Shown here one piece after another: positions 58,406 to 64,000 of a DNA stretch of 64,000 nucleotides. The notes under the pieces are model-generated. The model made no database searches. It was not told where the DNA came from and was given only the letters and a program-made list of their open reading frames with translations. Location of the stretch: assembly GCF_047948215.1 (NCBI RefSeq), contig NC_134460.1:124943324-125007323 (forward strand). The letters are read 5' to 3'. Source of the DNA: Lycorma delicatula (taxonomy: Eukaryota > Arthropoda > Insecta > Hemiptera > Fulgoridae). The position numbers and the translations under genes were made by a program. Each line of letters starts with the position of its first letter. Position 1 is the first letter of the stretch.

Positions 58406-61209
58406 ATTTATGATTTATCTATAATAGAATTGGTAAGGTTTGAGCTGTGGTAAATATCTCGATCGTCGTAAGAAAGCTACAGTTAACATTTCGTAATAAT
58501 TGGTTCAGTAGTTTTCGCGGATATCTGGGAACAAACGAAAAAGATGTTTCTTTATATATTAGTGACGTGACCCTATTTTTTCTCAATAATGTTTTGTATA
58601 CAGGTTTTCAGTAATTTTTTTATCCAGATTTTCTTTGAAAATAACATTTTTAGTAAAAAATTCATACTCATTTATATTCGTAAGCTAACTATAAAGAAAG
58701 CGAAATAAAATGAAATTTATAGAAAGTTTTCAGACACAAACACACAATGCTATCGTCATCCCTTTTTTTATTTTTTTAAAAATGCCTATAGATTGGTAAA
58801 ACGAGAAGCACATCACGTAACATAACATCTGAACGTTATATATCGCTATGTAAAAACAGTTTTAATCCTTCCATCTCGGGATAGAGTTGGGAATTGAAAA
58901 AACAGGAAAAAAATTTCAAAAAATGGAAAACAGAATTACGTAACACAGAATAGTGTTCAGTTACTTCGATGTTATGACAGAACAAATCCCAATTCAATCG
59001 ATAAGACAAATAGAAAACAATAATTATAATATCTTACTCGTATATTATTTTAATCTTCTAATCCATCATTCTTTTTAATTATGTTAAAAACTTAAATTTA
59101 TTTTATATATTTTTATTATAAGATTTAAGAAGATTTTATTAATAATAATAAAGAAGCAGCTTTAATGTTATTATTTTAATATTAAAATATAATGCAGTGC
59201 GATTGTTGGAAATTTACATACAAATTTATTGCATCATATATAGATACTTAGTAGTATCTATGTGGGTTTTTGAAGTGAAAATTTCTTTAGGCGCGTTGTG
59301 TCAAAATTTTTTGTACATATGAATTACATGAGAACATGGGATAAAAATCGCTGACTCGTAACCAAAATCTGTAACGTAACGCAAGACGCTAACCATATAT
59401 ACATATATATGAAAGAGAAAAAGGAATAGATCGAGAATATATATACGCATATATGAGTGTATAGTATAATATGTAGTAGCAGAGGATGGGAGGTGGGAGA
59501 AAAAACTGCCGGTGATTCACAGTAATTGTCCCTCTGTATCGCTGATAATAATTTTAAAAAAATAATTGTTTAAATTCAGTGTAAGTGTAACATATAATAT
59601 TTACTGAGTTTGGATAACATATTTGAAGATTTACAACACTTAATTTATATGCATTAAAAAATCATTAACCTTGAAAATATTGTCGGTAAAGATTGCTGTT
59701 TAATTTAACGAAAGATATGTCTGAGCAATCCCGTTTCTTATGTAAAATATAGATAAAATAACATCAGCTGTCAATAATTAGCTATTCCAACTATAAAAAA
59801 TAAAAAATCCACCCCACCCGCTTTTGCTGAAATTAATGATGATCGATTGATGCAGAACATCATTATAAATTTACAGCGTTAACTGAGTAGCTGTTAGATT
59901 ATAAAAACCAACAATAATTTGAAGTTTGAATCGTAAATAATGATCATTGCATATATTAAATAATGATCAATGATATGCTCAATATCGCTGAAAGTAATGA
60001 TCGTCATCATAAATTTAAAATTAATCATGCTGTTTGCAGTTATGTTTTACTATGAATTTTTAGTAAATCAACATGTGAACACACATTCATCATTGAAAGT
60101 ATCCGTTCTTTAATGTATTCGAATAAACCCGTGAAAAGAGTCGTGGAGGTTCAATACCCAATTTCTTTGTTGGTTCTTTGTTGTAATTTTGGGGGCATCT
60201 CAAACCCGTGTTTTACGTATTTTGCAGTAAATCCACTCTTTCGGCGTGAAAATTTAACTACAAACAGGGGATAATCGTGGAAAACACACGTTCAAAATTG
60301 TGCGTCAAATTGGTTCTATGGGTCAAAGGTTAAAGTGGCCATTGAATGTAAACATTATATGCTACTTTTAATATATATTAATTCCAAACGATTTTGATTT
60401 CATGCAAGTTTCCACTTCGGCCGTGCGATCTTAAGCAAAAATATTTTTTTTTTCTTGGCAAGATTAACATACGATTTCCAGACGCATGGGAATTTTTTAA
60501 TATATATATATATATATATATATCAATGAAGACGTGTGTAAAATCTACACGAACAACTCTATACGCCTGAAATAATAGGGAAAATACTATTATTAAATAT
60601 TTTTTTATTTAACTGGAGAAAGTAAAGGTAATTTTTTTTTTCTAAATTTAAATTTGTCTTTTAATATTGAAAGTTATTTTTATGTAATTAAAAAATGTAA
60701 TGAATATTTTATTTTGCTGAATATCTGTTCAATACAACCGTATACTTTTCTTCAAACGCATACTGAAAGAGAATAAAGAAAAAAAGCAGCAGTACACGTT
60801 ATTGACACGCGATGTTCCCTGAGGTAGAATTTCTAATCCCATCTCATGTTGCTTGGTTTTTACGTTTAAAAGGCTCCTGTTTGCTGCTGCACATATGTTT
60901 TCTTTAGAACGATCAGCAGCGCATGAAATTGAGAAGTACGAGAAAACAAGTTGACAGCATTCTTCAATCTGTTGCAATTTTTTTCTTGTTATTTTTTTAT
61001 GATCCTTGGATTACCTAATTTGTTTCGATTCTGAAGTCATTAACAATCCACGTATTATTTATATGTTTATAAAATAATGACGAATAAATGAAACGGATTA
61101 AAACAGAAATCCCATTTTAAGAATGTATAATTTACGTTGCTACATATTAAATTTATGAGGGCTATTATTAATTTTATTAAGTAAAATTAAGTATTTACTT
61201 AATTTTATA
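58406..61209. other. AT-rich DNA between inverted repeat X copies
   Basis: No gene seen. A (TA)n run at 60501-60523 and a GC-richer patch at 60130-60350 without motif. The minus frame at 60729-60977 is unrecognised. Confidence 0.45.
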
Positions 61210-62050
61210 AAATATTCTTGTGTAGTTCTGCGCAAGAAGACTGACTTTTCGTAATTTTAATTTGTATAATATTTTTTGTATAATTATTCTGTAATTCTTT
61301 GCGCAACAAGTAAACATAACATAAATTAAATGAAAAACTAAAATGAGGTGGTTTATATTTTTTTATTTATTTACTATTAAAATATATTTACTGTTTATAA
61401 GAAAATTATATTATTTTAATCGTAATTTAATGAAATAATTTAAAATACCCTACATACAAGTAACAAGTAAGAACTTCGGCTCGCTCACCACTGTAATTCA
61501 CTGCAGGAGCGCGTATGAAAAATATACCAATATAAAATCAACATGACCGTAACGTTGTCTGTTGTCGACCTTTAATCGAACCTAACTGAAGAACGAATAT
61601 TCTAACTATTATATAAAACTAATTAATATTCAAACTATTATATATTATATTCAACCATTATTTAAACTAATATTTAAATGCAATAAAATTTTCACATGCG
61701 CAATTTCAGATACATTTTTACGGTATATCCAAAATTCATTAAAATTAATATACTAGTTTTAAATATTTTCTAATTTATCGTACCTCAAAAACGACTCGAC
61801 CAAGCTTTATAAAATTATCACACGGACAACTTCAGATACACTATTACATCATATATAAATTTCAATGAAATTGATTTGGTAGTTTTGGATATTTAAGAGC
61901 CACAAATTTTATACATAGGCATATATATATATAAGGAAATTCCATTTTACCTGAATGGATAATTTTCATTCTCGTCATATCTTAAAACGTAAAGAAAGTT
62001 CGTTTTCACCCCCGAATCCCATCGTGGGATCGAAAGCAATACCGTAATTA
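61210..62050 (-). repeat. repeat X, copy 2 (inverted)
   Basis: Inverted homologue of 57805-58405, about 240 bp longer because of an extra internal segment (about 61620-61800) that looks like a diverged duplication of the GTATCTGAA...GTGAAAATTTTAT-type unit. The hairpin is present in degenerate form (TTCTTGTG...CGCAAGAA near 61215-61240). Confidence 0.75.
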
Positions 62051-63329
62051 TCTTCGAAAAGTCGGGAAAGAATAAATATAGTTCAGTTTTCCGAACGCAT
62101 CATCGGGCTAAAGTAAACATTTACCTCCGTTGACAAAATTATTTTTAAAAACAAATTAAAATTATCAGCCGGTCCCTTACGTTTCTGTATTATTATAAGA
62201 GAATCTTCCTTTACTCAGACATCTATAATGGTAATGGAACAGGGCATTTTACGACCTTCGTTACACGTATACGTACCAGGTAACCGACTTACAATGAAAG
62301 TTATTAATCTTACCAGATAATAAATTACAAATAATACATATAGCAAAAATTTATTACATATCCAGTTACCTATTTCATTCAGTAATGTAATATATATATA
62401 TACATACACACACACACACACACACACATACACATTATATTAAACAGCTGTTATGGAAAATATGAAAAAAAAGATGAAAGATGGAATAAAAATGCATTGC
62501 GGTATGCAGCACACGTATTTCTAAAATAGCTGTTCGTTTAATTTTTGTATAAATACACATATGCTTTAGTATTTTATTCCATATTTTCAGGTGTAAATAA
62601 TGAGTGTTCGTATTTATTAAAAAAAAAAAATATTTATTTAACTTTTGACATTACGGTTCGTAAACCGTGGAACACGTACATGTTAAAATTATATTTAAAA
62701 AATATACTTTTACGACTTTTGATTGTTTATTTTTTATTGTATAAATTGTTTATCCTTATGTTAATATTTTGCTTCTTGATCTTTCTAGTTTAATTAAAAT
62801 TAATAAATCAATTATTTATGGTCAAGTTACACTGAAATAATTATTGAGATAATACATACAAACTAACAGGTAATTTATTATCTTAGAATTTGAAGTTAAT
62901 AAACAGCGTAATTTCGATTATTACTTGCTCCATGCATTTAAATGAGTAACAATAAACAAGAAATAAATACATAAAATTAATTTTAACTTCAAAAAGTAAG
63001 TGTAGATCGTTTTATAAAGATTACGTAAGGACGCAGACATTATCTATGCTAAATAATTTTCAAAAACTGAACTGCTTAACTAAAAATATATTTGAAAAAT
63101 TTGCTTTGTTGAAAATTGAAAAGTATTAATTTTTCCTGGAGGGGATAAAACCCCGTTATTCAAAAAATAAAGTTGAGCATATATAAAATTTAATTTAAAT
63201 TCCTCATGCACTCGATCATTTGAAAATAACATCGATTTAAAATAGCTTAGCTGAATGAATATTTGATACTTTTCAATATTAAGCTCCACCAGTTTATTGC
63301 CGTGTCAGTATTTATTGCCAAATAATTGC
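62051..63329. other. AT-rich DNA with a CA run, no gene recognised
   Basis: No supported gene. (CA)n at 62404-62428. Confidence 0.5.
62404..62428. repeat. (CA)n microsatellite
   Basis: 25-bp CA run. Confidence 0.95.
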
Positions 63330-63940
63330 CTGAGAAGGCTGTATTGGGATTCTGGTTGACACAATTCCTGACCGCCCATGGAGTCTTTCGTTCATACCTT
63401 TGTGGACGAAGAAGTGCTGAAGACCCCTTCTGCCCTTACTGCCAGGAGTTAAACAAGCCGGAACACGTGATATTCCAGTGCCCGTGGTAGGACGAAGAAC
63501 GCCGCGACTGTGCTGCCGTAACTGGGCATCTCGAGCTGGGGACCGTCGTTGGAACGATGTTATGCAGTTCGGTCGACTTTGACACTGTGACGGATTTTGT
63601 GTCGGGAATACTGCAAATGAAATATCGGGTTTCGAGGGGGTGAGGGACAGCTGTGTCGTTCGCCCGTGCTTGCACAGGTGGCGGTGGTGATGAATTGCGA
63701 GGACTCTCGAGCACCTGAGCTAAAAAAATGAGTTTCGGCGGGGCCGTCTCTTTGGGGTTGTCCCCTTTATAAGCAAAATACAAAGGGCCCAGTCCCGGTT
63801 GCTGGGTGATGGGAGGCCGGGAACGACATAGCCGGGTCTGGTGTTTCCCTCAACTGGGGGCTAGAGGCAAGGTACCTCTCGGAACCATGTTCATGCTTAA
63901 TTGGGGATTTGGTTCCTGGAGGTAGAGTTTAAAAAAAAAA
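63330..63940 (+). pseudogene. LINE C-terminus and 3' end with poly(A), one nonsense codon
   Basis: GC-rich island. Plus-strand frame from about 63353: WLTQFLTAHGVFRSYL, then CPYCQELNKPEHVIFQC, a complete CX2CX7HX4C zinc knuckle, CPW, an in-frame TAG (63488-63490), then DEERRDCAAVTGHL and a tail to the stop TGA at 63641-63643. The 3' untranslated region of about 290 bp ends in A10 (63931-63940). The family is R1/Jockey-like, related to but distinct from the pieces at 21.4 and 57.2 kb. 5'-truncated and dead. The minus frame at 63436-63783 is its shadow. Confidence 0.88.
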
Positions 63941-64000
63941 CAACTGCCTTAAGTATGTTTCCGTTGTTATGTTCAGGACACCAGTTTAAATTCTTGCATT

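Noticed and set aside
63436..63783. 115-codon minus-strand gene
   Set aside because: Antisense shadow of the LINE zinc-knuckle frame, which has the recognisable motif.
1..64000. CRISPR array, bacterial operon, riboswitch or endogenous virus
   Set aside because: No regularly spaced repeats, no dense coding, and no viral protein motif recognised; composition and element types are those of an animal chromosome.

Overview
The window looks like gene-poor, AT-rich chromosomal DNA from an arthropod, most likely an insect. The reasons are the density of insect-type transposons (mariner, Helitron, Merlin, RTE-like and R1/Jockey-like LINEs), two families of tRNA-derived SINEs, a short interstitial (CCTAA)n run matching the arthropod telomere unit, and long TA and CA microsatellites. 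The repeat mix reminds me of Hemiptera, but that is an impression from memory. I recognise no host protein-coding gene, rRNA, true tRNA gene, CRISPR array or endogenous virus. Almost every open frame over 60 codons is a chance frame in AT-rich DNA or lies in transposon debris.

Layout. At 1-1772 two RTE-like LINE pieces lie head to tail on the minus strand: a reverse-transcriptase part (469-1772) and the endonuclease start of another copy (353-1), cut by the window edge. At 7.4-8.4 kb is a dead mariner. At 13.45-15.22 kb is a second mariner, split by a 508-bp retroposon (14263-14770) with a 13-bp target-site duplication. A 5'-truncated relative of that retroposon lies at 35292-35679. A long imperfect inverted repeat (about 600-bp arms) occupies 16794-18328. 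LINE C-terminal fragments lie at 21.4, 57.2 and 63.3 kb, and a LINE 3' end lies at 37.8-38.1 kb. A Merlin fragment is at 35.8-36.1 kb. Helitron remains are at 26.4-26.7 kb (5' end only), 43.4-44.2 kb (helicase C-terminus and 3' end) and 45847-47344 (both termini present, internally deleted helicase). A nearly intact mariner with 41 residues between its second and third catalytic Asp spans 49393-50733.

SINE family 1 has five plus-strand copies (3992, 19921, 21892, 39751, 53132) and four minus-strand relatives with a different tail (1955, 27000, 27910, 48385). SINE family 2 has minus-strand copies near 6620, 37621 and 57715. Unclassified repeats occur as pairs: X (57.8 kb plus, 61.2-62.05 kb minus), Y (25.3 and 47.3 kb, both plus) and a 287-bp tandem dimer at 54.49-55.06 kb.

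The elements do not form a pathway. The window is best read as layers of insertion: retroposon into mariner, SINE beside a LINE 3' end, and two retroposons using one target site. The points most worth checking are the long fold-back element, the short-loop perfect hairpins (22.7 and 53.6 kb), the shared target site at 37.6-38.1 kb, the retroposon family at 14.3 and 35.3 kb, the terminally complete Helitron and the near-intact mariner.
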